Shown: positions 47,451 through 59,425 of the stretch, piece after piece
How the letters are laid out: every line of letters starts with the position of its first letter
Numbering within the stretch: position 1 is the stretch's first letter
Source: Glossina fuscipes
Lineage: Eukaryota > Arthropoda > Insecta > Diptera > Glossinidae
Assembly (NCBI RefSeq): GCF_014805625.2
Contig: NW_023998415.1
Coordinates: 36,038,775 to 36,102,774, forward strand
Direction: 5' to 3'
DNA: 64,000 nt
Notes under the pieces: model-generated
Database searches by the model: none
Seen by the model: the letters and a program-made list of their open reading frames with translations, nothing else
What the model was told of the DNA's origin: nothing
Translations under genes and position numbers: made by a program

Positions 47451-50100
47451 TTTCTAGAAACAATTTTTCCCCTTCAAATTCATTTTAACCAACACACGAT
47501 GTAATGACTGTTTCAAGTTTTTTTGCAAATAACGAAATCAGACTCACTGCTCGAAATGTCAAGAAATTTTGACACGCCCCATGTAAGTGTTGGCCGAATA
47601 TCTTATCGGATATGATATCTATATATGTCAGTGCCCGAAATCATTGATCGATGTATTATTTACATTTACATTTATATTTATCATAATAATTTTCGTTTAC
47701 GGCTTGTTCGTCTGGTCGTCTGATCGTCCGCTCGTGGGTTCACGATCGCAAATAATATCATAAAAATTAGCAAAACTCGCGTAACTCATCTAAAAAGTGA
47801 GGCCATATATACAAAATGTCTTTTCTATTATTGACGTAACGCATGCCTTGAACCTTTAAAAATACATTGGAAAACATATATTAACTGTAAGGCTTTGGTT
47901 GCCTGGATCAAATAAAGCTTTGCTGGGGAATTGCAGCCCAATGTTCATTCCTAATGCTTGTCTTTAGAAAGCATTTATGTAAATAGAAAAGCATTTCTGA
48001 AAAAAAATCCATTAGATCAACTTCTTCGAGACAACTATTGATTAGGTATATAGAACTTTCGAAGGAATCTATAATGAAATTAAAAGTGTAGAGTAATTTA
48101 TAGGTTGTCTTGATAGTTTCTCCGTTAGTTTTGAAAATGAATATTTAAATATATCATCAATTCTGAAAAAAAAATCAAATTCTACCGGAAAAAAACCCCG
48201 TCTACGACACATTGCGAAGCTTTAAACGCATTTTTTTCAAAGTGACGCATACCACAACTCCCCTCAATTTGTTTTTTTGCATTAGATATCTCTCAGAGAA
48301 TACGTGGCGGTTATTTGACACTTTACTTATTAATGAAAAGATAAAAGAATGATTTTTCAACTGAAAATTAAGCTTCTGCCAATGCAAGCGATTGCCAATA
48401 GAAAGAGAAAGACCAATATTTTTAATATTCCCTACGGGTTTCCGCTAACGAAGAATAAGTCATCTCTATTTTTATTTTTGGATTCAAATTTGCATCAAAA
48501 GACGTATCGTCCGCAAACGCGCCAATATGACTCTGATATGGTGTTACTCTTTTTTCGTATTGGTACGAAAGTCCCACAGTTGATGATTTGAACGGAGAAC
48601 TAGTCGATTCTTTCGCGAGGACCGGCTGGCGATTGCCGGTAAGATTATCATCAATTCGTAGAACATTTCGCAGAAAAAGGAATCGACACGAAAATGTCAC
48701 AACAATGAAATTAGTTCCCGATATCTTGGTTATAGGAAAGGCTATATAAGCAGAATATTTGCAGAAGGCAGAAAGAGTTGATTTGCATTACTCGACCGAG
48801 TAAGACCGAAAAAAACATTGCATCTATAAATTCCTGTGTCTATAGATCTCCTATGAAGCGATGCTGTCCCAGAATTGACAATTCAATGGTACGAACTTAA
48901 TCTCGAAAGGAGTTGATTAAGAACCTAAAACCACAGGATGCAATACTGGCTTAACGGCCACCTCAGATATAGTTATGCCAATAACGGGGGAAAAAATAGT
49001 GCTTGCTTTTCAGCAATTGCAGTGACATGACCTTCCTTTTCAGTAATCACTAGAAGAAACCCAAGAAACTTTTAATTAAAAGCAGGTATTGATCTAAAAT
49101 TGAATACAAAAACAAAAACAAAGCATGTTAAGCTTCAGGGGGATGGGATGGGGTGGGATGTTTAATTCACAAAAGCACAGTTACGATCGCTAGGACGCAC
49201 TAATGGACGTTACAGTTTGTTCGAGCAATTCACAAGTCCTGATTGACTCTTCAATCCTCGAGCGGAACACTTTGCCATTTCTGTGCAGTGATTAACGGCG
49301 GCAGGTGAAAACCATCCGCTCTAAAGCGGAGATAATTTCGATTTGTGAACTTACGTATACGAAGAAGTAAAAAAAAGTATTTGTTGGGAAATACAGCCAA
49401 ACGTAATGTAACGTAATGTAACGCGTTCATATGTCCTCTTCATTTTAAGTGATGTATGTATCGAAGCAGTCGTTGAACATAATAAATCAATATTTTGACA
49501 TTCGCCAGAGCCAGAACCAATATTTAGAACCTATATCAATGCTTTCGCATATTCGCTTGAAATCACTGGCAAGAAAAAAGAGATTCATCTTAAGACGAAT
49601 GCGACTTCTTCGCCGTAGTTTTCCATTTTTCTGTACTAAGAGTTTCACGCGTTCTCCCTTTGGCATTTATCTTCTTTGTCAAAAAAAATGCAATTAATTT
49701 TGAAGGCTTTCATTGAAATAATAGAGTATCTGATCTGCCTCATACTCACATATGTTATATTTATGTCATATTGAATCGTGCTTTCCTTCATTAGATTACA
49801 TTTTCATGCAACGAGTTCAGTCATTTTCGAGATCCAATTTCTTAGGGCAACTGAGAATAACTTGATTCGAATTCTATCTCAAAAGAGGAACATTTAACGA
49901 TCAATAGCAAAAATTCTTTATTGGTTGTGAAGATATTTACTCTACTTTATCTCTGAAGTCAATTTCCACGTATTACACAAACATATACCGAAAAAATGTT
50001 CATTTATTTGAAATTTACTTTGTATCGAGCATTTGTTAGTTAGCCCGTTACTCCAGATCGCGACTGTATTTCTTCTCTTGATAATGTCAAATGTTAGAGC
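47451..50100. other. Complex DNA without a recognised gene
   Basis: Several frames of 60-92 codons (for example 48422-48700 minus and 48349-48591 plus) have no nameable domain. It contains a guanine-run cluster at 49138-49157, listed separately. TTCGTCTGGTCGTCTGATCG near 47709 recalls the GTCCGTCTG runs of family A. Confidence 0.5.
49138..49157 (+). other. G-quadruplex-type motif
   Basis: Four guanine runs of 5, 3, 4 and 3 are separated by AT, AT and T. This is the strongest such cluster noticed in an otherwise AT-rich window. Folding is predicted from the pattern only. Confidence 0.7.
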
Positions 50101-50649
50101 ACATATCGTGTAGATTTGTAACATTTTGTGTTATTCTGTTTGCTGCCGAACAATGTAGATGTAAATGTTTGGTTTGGTTTATAGTTTGTTTTTTTTTTTT
50201 TTTGTTTTTTTTATTTTCTCATATCATTGTTTTATTGCAAATTTTCTATTTTTCCACTAAATATGGTCTGGCACGCATTTCTTGTAATATGCAAAAATTG
50301 AATATTGAGTGCAAATGTGTTTTCCAGTAGCATACATAGTCAACTGGCAAATAAACAATCAAACTGCTATTGCTTACATTTTTGAGAATTTTTTCAGGAT
50401 TTCAGTGAGCATATAAAAGAATTGAAGGAGAAAAAAAAAATATATTTGTGAAACTTGGAAAAAATTTCAAAACGTGACTTCATGTGGAGAATATAGAGCT
50501 TGAAAAAGTATAAGAAACTTTTTGAAAAGAACAACAAATCGAAAAAGTTTACGAAACGTAAAGAGCACTGTGTGATCGTTAGGTAGTGAGGGAATTTTCA
50601 AACACATATATAAAGTCCTTTTTTGTTTTATTTATTGCAATTTTAATTT

Positions 50650-50686
<37 letters not shown>

Positions 50687-51421
50687 TATTATTATTTTTA
50701 TAGCTTGCGGTTTACACTTAACCGCTGATTTTGACATTTTCTCTTTATTTATTGTTATAACAACTTTATCTTTTGTTTTCCATAAGATAAAATATTAAGC
50801 GAGAAGATACATTTTACCAATTATGACAATTAAGTTAGGGTCATGAAATTGTGACCGAGTACACTAACCGCACGGTAGTAGTAGCAGCTTCTAAAAGTGT
50901 AGTAAATGCTTATACTTGCACTCGCACACACTGTGGGAGGTCTAGTGAAGCTCTTCTTGTTTCATGCTTTTTTTCTTTTCATATTTTTCTTCGTATTTCG
51001 TGTTTACTAGCCAACCACAATTTTAAATAAACAGTAACGTAAGCAAATAAAGACAAACATTGCAGGCAGGAAAAAAAAGCACAAATAGACGAGAAAAAGA
51101 AAAAAAACAACAAAAAAAGAGGAAAGGAAAGGAAAACGAAAAAGAAGAAGAAAACAATGCCAGCCCTGAGATCTTCTCAAGCTTCACATGCAAATTTCTA
51201 ACACCAGTAGGCGACAATCTAACCAATTGGCTAAGCATGACTAACGCTAGCCAGCGAAGCCCGCCGAAGTGAAAGAAGAAGCAGACGAAGCGTTTTTTGA
51301 TAGCCATTTGTGTGTGTATTCTCAGACCAGATATCTAAGCGCCATACGATAAAGCACCAAATTTCAACAGCAATTGTCGGTTCTTGGTTTTGTTGTTGTT
51401 AATATAAAGCCTATACACATA

Positions 51422-51422
51422 A

Positions 51423-51466
<44 letters not shown>
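51422..51466. repeat. Compound (CA)n - (TA)n microsatellite
   Basis: A CA tract passes directly into a TA tract. Confidence 0.95.
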
Positions 51467-51469
<3 letters not shown>

Positions 51470-51735
51470 CGCACACATTTACACACATTAAAGCACTTTA
51501 ACACTAATACAAACACGCAAAAATATAAGTGAAGAGCAAAACAGTGGCAGTGGCAGCAGTGTATAATACGGCAGATATGTACAATATATGCTGATTGGCA
51601 TTAATAATGGATTATCACGAAATCGTCTTTTGGTCACACAAGCACAAACAAACACACATACTTCTATAATGGTTCTATGTTTGTATATTATTTATATACG
51701 TTTTATATATCGGTGTGCATATATATATATAAGTT

Positions 51736-51769
<34 letters not shown>

Positions 51770-52646
51770 AACATAACATTAGCAATATGGAAATTATTAA
51801 CCCAAAATGCCATATCGTGTGTGATCATCAAATGATTTCGTTTTGTACAGTAATCGTGGTTGTATAGTACAAAGGACAGACGGACCGACAGGCAAATAGT
51901 CATAGCGTGTGCATAGAGCTAGCTTCCTGTTCTTTTAAACTCCCTCTTATACAGCAAATGGTTGTATAAAGATCTTTACCTTGCACACACAAACACACAG
52001 GCACATAATATATCTTTTTTGCTTTCTGCACACATGATCTTTCCTTCTTGTGTTATCTTAACACAAACGTATCTGCTCTTAGCATGTATGTGTGAGTGCT
52101 ATGGTATTTTATTTATGCACAAATTTTATTTTTTATTTTTCGAATTTAGCTTAACTTGCAAAAGTCGTGTTGTGTTCAATATATATAAAGTGGTGGGTCG
52201 CTTTTCTACATATTCTGCGATATATATGAGAAAATTGTCTACACACACAACGTGATCCTATTTTTGCGCCTTTAGATCACGAATTATGTTAAAAAAATAA
52301 AAGCAATACACAATCAAACCTACTGCTATAAGAAGTAAACGCAAAAGCGGCATTTTTTTCTTTTTTTTTGTTTTTTTTTTTTTGTAAATTTCTTTTTTAT
52401 TTTAAAAATTTTTTATATATTCTATATCCTTGTTGCAATAAGCGAAATGCATTTCTCTACGATTTAATTTATGTTATTACCTTAAATGTTGATCCTAATT
52501 GATTGATAACTCATACAATGTTGTGTCATAATCAATAAATGTGTCAAACGCTTAAGTGAGAGTTTCCTTTTTGAGAAGCGTCAACCAAAAAGAAAAGAAA
52601 CACGATAAGAAAATGTTAAAAGAAAAGCTTAAGATAATAAATAAAG

Positions 52647-52676
52647 CATTGCAAGCGATTTCATTGCAAGCGATTT
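52647..52676 (+). repeat. Perfect 15-bp tandem duplication
   Basis: CATTGCAAGCGATTT occurs twice with no spacer. Confidence 0.9.
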
Positions 52677-52977
52677 TTGTTGAAATCGTTAAAGAAAATG
52701 TAAAATATATGCAAATGAGTGTTAGGACATTGCTTTTTAAGCATCGTGCTCACTTGTACACCCATATGTTCATTCGATCCATTTGACCTTAAGTGATCAT
52801 CGGTGCTGGCATAAAATTCCTTTCTCATCGTTAACCGCAGTCAATAAATTGAGAAATCAGGTCAACAATAACCAATTAGCATTAGGCTCATTTAAATTGT
52901 GCATAACCACAACTTGGTCTCCCTTGTTTCGTTGTGAGGCGTATAAATAACATTACAATGCTTATTGTATGATATTT

Positions 52978-53050
52978 TTATTGTTGCTGTTGCTGCTGCT
53001 GTTATTACTGTTGTTGTTGTTGTTGTTGTTGTTATTATTGTTTTTGTTAT
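52978..53050 (+). repeat. TTG/CTG trinucleotide tract
   Basis: Mixed TTG, CTG and TTA units. The poly-Leu frame over it is a by-product. Confidence 0.9.
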
Positions 53051-54599
53051 TGCAAATTTTTATAATGCACCACCGTAGTCGCGGACTTTATCTTCATTAT
53101 TATTATCATCATCATCATCATCGTCGTCATCGTCGTCATGATCATGATCATAAATTAAAAACAAGCATATTAAACAGAAATTACAAACAATGAAATAAAA
53201 TGTCGTAAATTTGTGATGCTTTGTTATGCTTACTTACACCATAACCAAAAAAAAAAAAACAACAACAGCAATACCAACGCAGTCAATAAGTAAGAAAATG
53301 AAGAAAAAAACAAAAAACAAAAAAAAGGAAATGAAAAACGAAGAATTCAACATCAAATCAAACTTATTTTGACAATAGTCTCTACAAAAATGAGACAATA
53401 TCTCTGATGTTTGGTCTCTTTACCAAGGGATTGACAATTGACAAGCTTTTTAGTAAAGAAAATTGCACACACATACACCAGATGCGAACGTACTCCTTCA
53501 AGTGCTATAAGTGCTTAAATGCGAAAAGATCGCTTATAACGAAACGAACAAAACGTGGTTTAACATTGATTTGCTTTATTATATGCAAATTATGTTTACA
53601 CGGTTTAAATGGTACAGTTGGCGGTTTGATGGAACGATTAAGGTGACCATAGCCTATTCAAAATATTCGCAAAATTCAAATTCAATTCTTATAAATTCTT
53701 TTAAAAATATCGACAAATAATGTAAGAAAAATTTTTAAAAAAAAGTTTTAATTATTGCGATTGTGTTCAGCCTGGATTATGTTTATCTATATTATATATT
53801 ATATATGTATTAATAAGGAATTTTCTTTCTATCTTTCAATTTATTGATATACGATCATTTGGTCACTCTAAAAATTTATTCGTCTTCTATAAGCTTAAAC
53901 TTCAAATTGTTGACCAAATATATCACAAACAATGCTAAACAATGTAAACATTTCAAATAATAATACCAGAGAAAACAGAGACGTTCGAAAACCGCAACGG
54001 AAAGTAGGAGATTGTAACATTGAAAAATAAGGTTAAATACCGTTAGAGCATTATTGTTTGAAATTTGATTATTAACTTGAAAGCAAAAATTCATTCATTA
54101 AATAAAATAATCATATTATGTTAAATATAATAATAATAATAATGATAATTAAAAAAAAATTAATAAGATAAAGATAAAAATAAATAATCAAAAATATTTC
54201 ATATAACGATTTGGATTTTTTTCTTAAGCTTTTCTCTTTTTTTTTTTCTCAAAAAGTTTTTTCAAATTTTAAAAATCTTGTTTTTTTTTTTTTTTCTTTT
54301 CAAATATTTTATAAACACTTATTGTATTGTAAATGTATTTAAGAACTTTTTAAGAAAATGCATAAAAGAAGAGAAAAAAAAGGAGAAGACTGCTGCGTTG
54401 ACCTTATGAAGAATCTCTTGATTGCATACAAATTTCGCAGAAATTGAAAATCATTTCCTCCATCGAAAGCGGGTCAACTGACTAACTAACCGTGCTTACG
54501 AAAGCCAAAATTATTTATATTATTATTTTAATTGATTGAGATAGAGAGAAATAAATTCTAAGATTGAAATCTTAAAGCACCAGCATCTAAGGCTATCTA

Positions 54600-55337
54600 A
54601 GGGTTTATTGAAAACTCCACCGTACTTGAGATGTAAACCAATGATGATTGTCGACATTCTTAGTCGACATTCTTTGCCAACTCGGTCACTCAGGCGGATT
54701 GTTTACATTGATCAAATATTTTTTTGAGTTTTGGATCTTCCTTGATCTACTTTTCCTATTTGATCAGCCAATCGGGGGATGTCCTCTATACATACGAATG
54801 ATCAGCTGGGATATACGATCATTAAGATTTTCGCTTTTGATATGAAAATTTCGGGAGCTTAACAATGTTAGGAAAATATATGCTTATAGGGAACAATGGC
54901 GAAGAGGACTCGAATGCGTACCCTTTTTCTACGAAGACGGTTTAAAATACGTAAATGAGCAAACGATCACTAGCTAATGCGAAGATTTGCATGTAAAATT
55001 GCGTAGAAATAACTGAAAGTTTTATTCGGAACTCGGCCATGATACCGACCATCGGCCAAAATACAATTGAAAGGATTATCATCAAAGATCGCAAATTTGA
55101 ATTAATATAAACGCTTGCTTAGAAATGAAGGTACGAAAGAAGTCACCTCTCCAATCGATGATGACTTGAATGGTCAAGTCAAGAGCAATCAATGAGAGTA
55201 GCATTTAAAAAAGAAAATATTTTTCAACATTAATTTAAAATTTTATTAATATTAGAATATTAGATTAAGTGAATAAAAAGTGCTTTATGGCAAAACGACG
55301 AGACGCGAAGAGGAGACATTTTAAGAAAAGGAATAAA

Positions 55338-55372
<35 letters not shown>

Positions 55373-56355
55373 GTTATTATTGGCTTTGATTTTATTTTCC
55401 GTCATTATCATCTTCGCTGTATGGCTGCATTGAGCCCACTTATCCAATAATAAATGAGACGTCCTTTTTGCGCTCCTCTTCTCTTTCTTCGGTTGCATTT
55501 TGCAACAATTTTACCATACATGCTGCGTAAATCTCACAATATATATTGTCAGAAAATGTTTTTCACGACACTTTGACATTGATCGAAATGTGTCGCATTT
55601 CAGCCACATTTCACATGACAGCAATTGCGGGCGGTTTGTCACTAACAAGAAGGAAATTGCAGCAATCAGTTTTATGTGGAGGTTTCGTTCTTTCGTTCCA
55701 TATGTTAACGTATTACCTAGCGAACAACATCGCGCACACTCATACCGATCTCTACAAACGCGAATAGGATCTGCATTATACGAAATTCTCATAGTCTTGG
55801 GCAAAATTTATATGTTTGCTCTTGTTACACAAAGTTCAAAACATTGCATGTTTCCATCCATTCATATGTACCATAATGCGTGTATATGTTTGTTTGTTCG
55901 TTTGTTTATTTGTTTGTTCGTATGTTTATTTGTTTATTCGTATGTTTAAATTTGTGTGTCTACTCTTATGTGCATGCCTATGTGCAAGCATTGTCATGCT
56001 AATAGAAAAGTGTAGTAAATTGCCTGGCACTTATGTCGCCGCTAAAAAGGAAATTCTAAAGAAATTTGCATATTATCATTTACAACTAGCAATTGCTGGC
56101 TGATGGGTTGGCTGGGTTTCGATTGAACGGTTCGCTTGCTTTCAGGCAAAATCCGAATGTATTACACAAAAACAAAATATATATATAAAAAAAAAATAAA
56201 ATAAAATAAAAATTAATACAAAAATTGATTTCAAAATATTATTTTATATCCGGATAAAATTTTATAAATTTTTCTCCTCACTTTTTTTGCTTTAATTCAA
56301 GACGCTTTTTAAATTTTTTTTTTTTTTTTTTTTTTTGTTTTTTAAATTTAAATTT

Positions 56356-56390
<35 letters not shown>

Positions 56391-57696
56391 CATTATTGGT
56401 AAAATTAGCAATTATAATTTTAAAGCCCAGTTTACCGCATAGAGATGAAAATGTGTAACCATGTTTGATTTTATTTTTTTTAATTTTTTTTTTTGTTTTT
56501 TTGGCGAATTTTCGTTATTGGCTTCTCGTCGTCCTCTTTGGATTTCGTGGTATAACGTGAACTTTAAGATTTTAATCTACTCCGAGGGGTTATGGACTTC
56601 TTGCAAACAGCTTTGTTACCGATTGACCACTTTGAACAATTGAATTTTAAGCATTTCGGTTAAGAAACAACGTATAATAAAAAAAAAAAGTAAAAGAAAA
56701 ACAAAAACAAAACAAAAAAAATAAAAAAATAAAAAAAAAAATAAAACATATCAAAGTATATCTTCAACCATGTGTGTTATAGTATAAAGCTAAGCTAAGT
56801 TGAGTTAAGATGGGCTCAGCTGAACAACACATCCTTTGCATGTAACTCTAAGACATGCCGCCACTACGCCACAACTAATTGGATTTCTCTCTAGGGAGAG
56901 AGATAGATATATGTATGCGCTTAAGAACACAAACAAAGATAGAAAGACGGACGGACTGATAAACAGAGAAGCGTAGCGTTTCTTAGCTTTAGTACATAAA
57001 AATAAATGTTTTTACAAAAAGTTTCTATGTTACCACACAACAGCAATAACAATAATAACGTAAAATCGATAATGTCTTGATCAGCTTATTTGCCATCTAT
57101 ACATATACATATATGTATGTATGTATGTTCACAAATACATATTTAAATATATATATATATATATTTATTTTTTTTTTTAAATTTTCGTAGCTAAATTGTA
57201 ATAGTAAAGCAAAAATCTATCGAACAAAAGCGGCTCCAATACCGACCTTACCGGCTATATATATTTATTATATAAAATCGCACATATATGCTTATAAAGC
57301 TATAGAAAAATATCAGAGTTCCTATGTCTATGGTTTTTGTATACGTTTGTGTGTTTGTTTATATGCGATAGTAGGCGAGCACCAACTTCTAAAGCTAAGG
57401 CGCGTGCAAAGGGGCAATTAATTTGTGTTGTGAACAACCCACAAACATGCACACGGTTTAAATTTTTGTGTGTTAAGATTTTGTAAGTTTGTTATTAAAA
57501 TGTTTGGACTTTGTTGTTGTTATTGGTTTTGCAAAGCTTTTCAGAACGTACCGAAAGATATGAAAAATAAAAAGGAACTTTATGTTCTGCCCAAAAATTA
57601 AGAGTAAATTGAAAAATTAGAAAATTGTACAATTAGTGTTTAAATAAATTATGTAATAAATTGATAAAGAAAAATAAAAAGTCTATTAAGACTCAC
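54600..57696. other. Mixed complex and AT-rich DNA, no recognised gene
   Basis: 54600-55200 is complex and unrecognised. 55344-55369 is poly(A). 55500-55850 is complex, open on both strands over 70-100 codons, and contains no motif. (TTTG/TTCG)n variants lie at 55888-55945. Poly(T) and poly(A) tracts are at 56316-56390 and 56680-56745. Confidence 0.6.
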
Positions 57697-57745
57697 CAAC
57701 AGCGAGAACTGGAACTGTGGACGATTCGCCGTCCCAGCCGTTATG
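57697..57745 (-). CDS. Candidate internal coding exon (49 bp) of a minus-strand gene
   Basis: On the minus strand a T-rich tract of about 40 bases ending ATTTATTTATTTTTAG forms an excellent 3' splice site. Forty-nine bases follow, and then the donor GTGAGTC after TTG. The segment is 28/49 G+C (57%), well above its surroundings. The first frame encodes HNGWDGESSTVPVLAV plus one extra base. A second frame is also open, and the third has an immediate stop. The length is not a multiple of three, so skipping it would shift the frame, and the neighbouring exons must lie beyond this window or be undetected. I do not recognise the peptide and give no gene name. If real, the window is intron on both sides. 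A chance arrangement is possible, but composition and both splice sites agree. Confidence 0.55.
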
Positions 57746-57796
57746 CTAAAAATAAATAAATAAAAAAACGAAAAAAAAAAACGTTTTTAATATTTC
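57746..57796 (-). promoter_or_regulatory. Polypyrimidine tract and 3' splice site of candidate exon
   Basis: On the minus strand this is T-dominated sequence with a single CG interruption, ending TTTTTAG at the exon boundary, with no other AG close to the junction. It is the main reason to treat the adjoining 49 bases as an exon. Confidence 0.5.
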
Positions 57797-59055
57797 TTTG
57801 CAACTTTTCATGAACACATCATATACGAGAACTTATATATATGGGGCTTAATAAACAGCCTAGACATAGAGTTATTATCAGAAATGTCAGAATATGCCTC
57901 ATAGGCGATATTGTGAGTCGCAATAACATATGGTCATATCGTCGATGTCGGCGAAAGAGTTTTCATTCGATAGTAAGAATAAATAAGAACGTTATAGCCG
58001 GCAAAGGCCGACAGTTACACACCCTACATTACTTTTCCTAACACTCGTTCTCTCACACATTATTTTTTCTGTAAGGGCATAGTGTTGACGAAGACCCGCC
58101 TATTGAGAGACGCCCATCATATGATGTGATTCACATTTAACAAACTTAATTTAGATCTTAAAAATACAATGCAAAAAAACATTAATAATTAGGCCTCTGT
58201 GGCATATAAGGATTTATATTTGCTGAGAATTCTTATTGGCGGGAGTATTCGGAAAATAGACCTAAGTGGTCCAAATGCTGTAAGGCTGATTTCTCTATCG
58301 ATTTTTTATTATCAAACAATTTTCACCATGAAATATTAAAAGCTAGTCCTTCTTCAAGACTCAACCGATATCGCATTTACTCAGGCGTGTCATCTGATAT
58401 CAACGGCCCCTGATTGATTTCATTCAAGATCGCAGGTGCGGTGAACGAGAGCTGTCGTTGTAAGCTTAGCAACCTTCGTTTAAATCGAAGCGAAATATAT
58501 AGTTTTCATATACGATGAAAGAAGCTAAGGCGAATTGAGGTTGCTTCGTCAGCCCCAAAGAAGCAAAAGGATCGAAAAAATGCTTAGAAGTGATTATAAT
58601 CTCGAATTATTTGGCAGCAACAATAAACAAATGATTAAATTATAATATAAATGTAAAAAGAGCGTGAAACACTACCGCAATTCCTTCTTGTTCCAAACAA
58701 GTCAGTGATGGTCAAAAGGAAACTCGGAGATAGTCAGTCGGGCGTTGTGGCCGTCGGCTGAGAAGTGTAAGTCTGATCGATAAAGAATGTCATGCCTTTA
58801 CCAATGGAATGAGTATTCACTACGCATCGATCACACGCCAATTTTAACTAAAGTACAGTTTGTCGTACAGAAAATTGCCGCGCGGTATGCCGACATCATG
58901 GTCGCCTATCTTATTTACTAGGCTGTGCGCTAGCAATGTTCCGTGAAAGTAATCTGCACAAGTGCAGCTTCGCCTTCCTTTCTTTGACCTACCGGTTCAG
59001 CATGTCGGGAATTAATAATAAGAACTGGCACGGCCCAGATTTGATATATTTTTTA
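57797..59055. other. No recognised gene
   Basis: A 66-codon plus-strand frame (57841-58041) has no motif. 58400-59000 is complex and microsatellite-poor, with the look of old transposon DNA. It does not align to a motif I know. Confidence 0.5.
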
Positions 59056-59059
59056 ACAG

Positions 59060-59425
59060 AGGCAAAATCGTTTTGACGGAGCGAAAAGTGACGTTTCGTG
59101 AGATAGTTGACATTTTAATGGCATGAATTGTCAGTGTATTTTCTATTTTGAATGTCATTGATAAAACTCTGCTCGAAGTGTGTGCCGCGTTGCTCACTTA
59201 TGAACCAAAGGGACAATGTTTTTAGGGCTCTGTAGACAAAATAAGAGGGATTCTTTCATACAAGATGCAGCAATAGGTGGACCATGGGCTTATTACTACA
59301 CTCCAGATTCAAATCGGTACTCAGCCGAGTGAATAATAGCAGGCATTAGGTGAAAGTTGTTCAATGCGACCAAAAACGCTAAAGTCGCCTACGTATTTTG
59401 TCATCTGTCAAGGATCAATAATGCA
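59060..59425 (+). mobile_element. mariner transposase relic (helix-turn-helix to HYTPE region)
   Basis: ERKVTFREIVDILMA (about 59080-59125) is the second DNA-binding block. TYEPKGQCF and RQNKRDSFIQ follow in the linker, and then WAYYYTPDSNRYSAE (about 59286-59330), the HHYTPE block that follows the first catalytic strand. The MDE motif that should precede it is replaced by DAAIGGP, so the first catalytic Asp is not in place. NATKNAKVAYVF (about 59360-59400) matches the next conserved stretch. Beyond that, similarity is lost. Multiple stops and shifts are present. It is of irritans/cecropia type, like the fragment at 6150. Confidence 0.82.

Larger units (their letters stand above)
50101..54600. 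other. AT-rich, microsatellite-rich non-coding DNA
   Basis: Poly(T) at 50651-50684, (CA)n/(TA)n at 51422-51466, TA tracts at 51719-51732 and 51741-51768, a perfect 15-bp tandem duplication at 52647-52676, a TTG/CTG-rich tract at about 52978-53050 and a CAT/CGT/GATCAT composite at 53100-53152. No gene is supported. Confidence 0.75.

Noticed and set aside
52969..53193. Poly-Leu frame resembling a signal or membrane segment
   Set aside because: It arises from a TTG/CTG tract and continues into a CAT/CGT tract.
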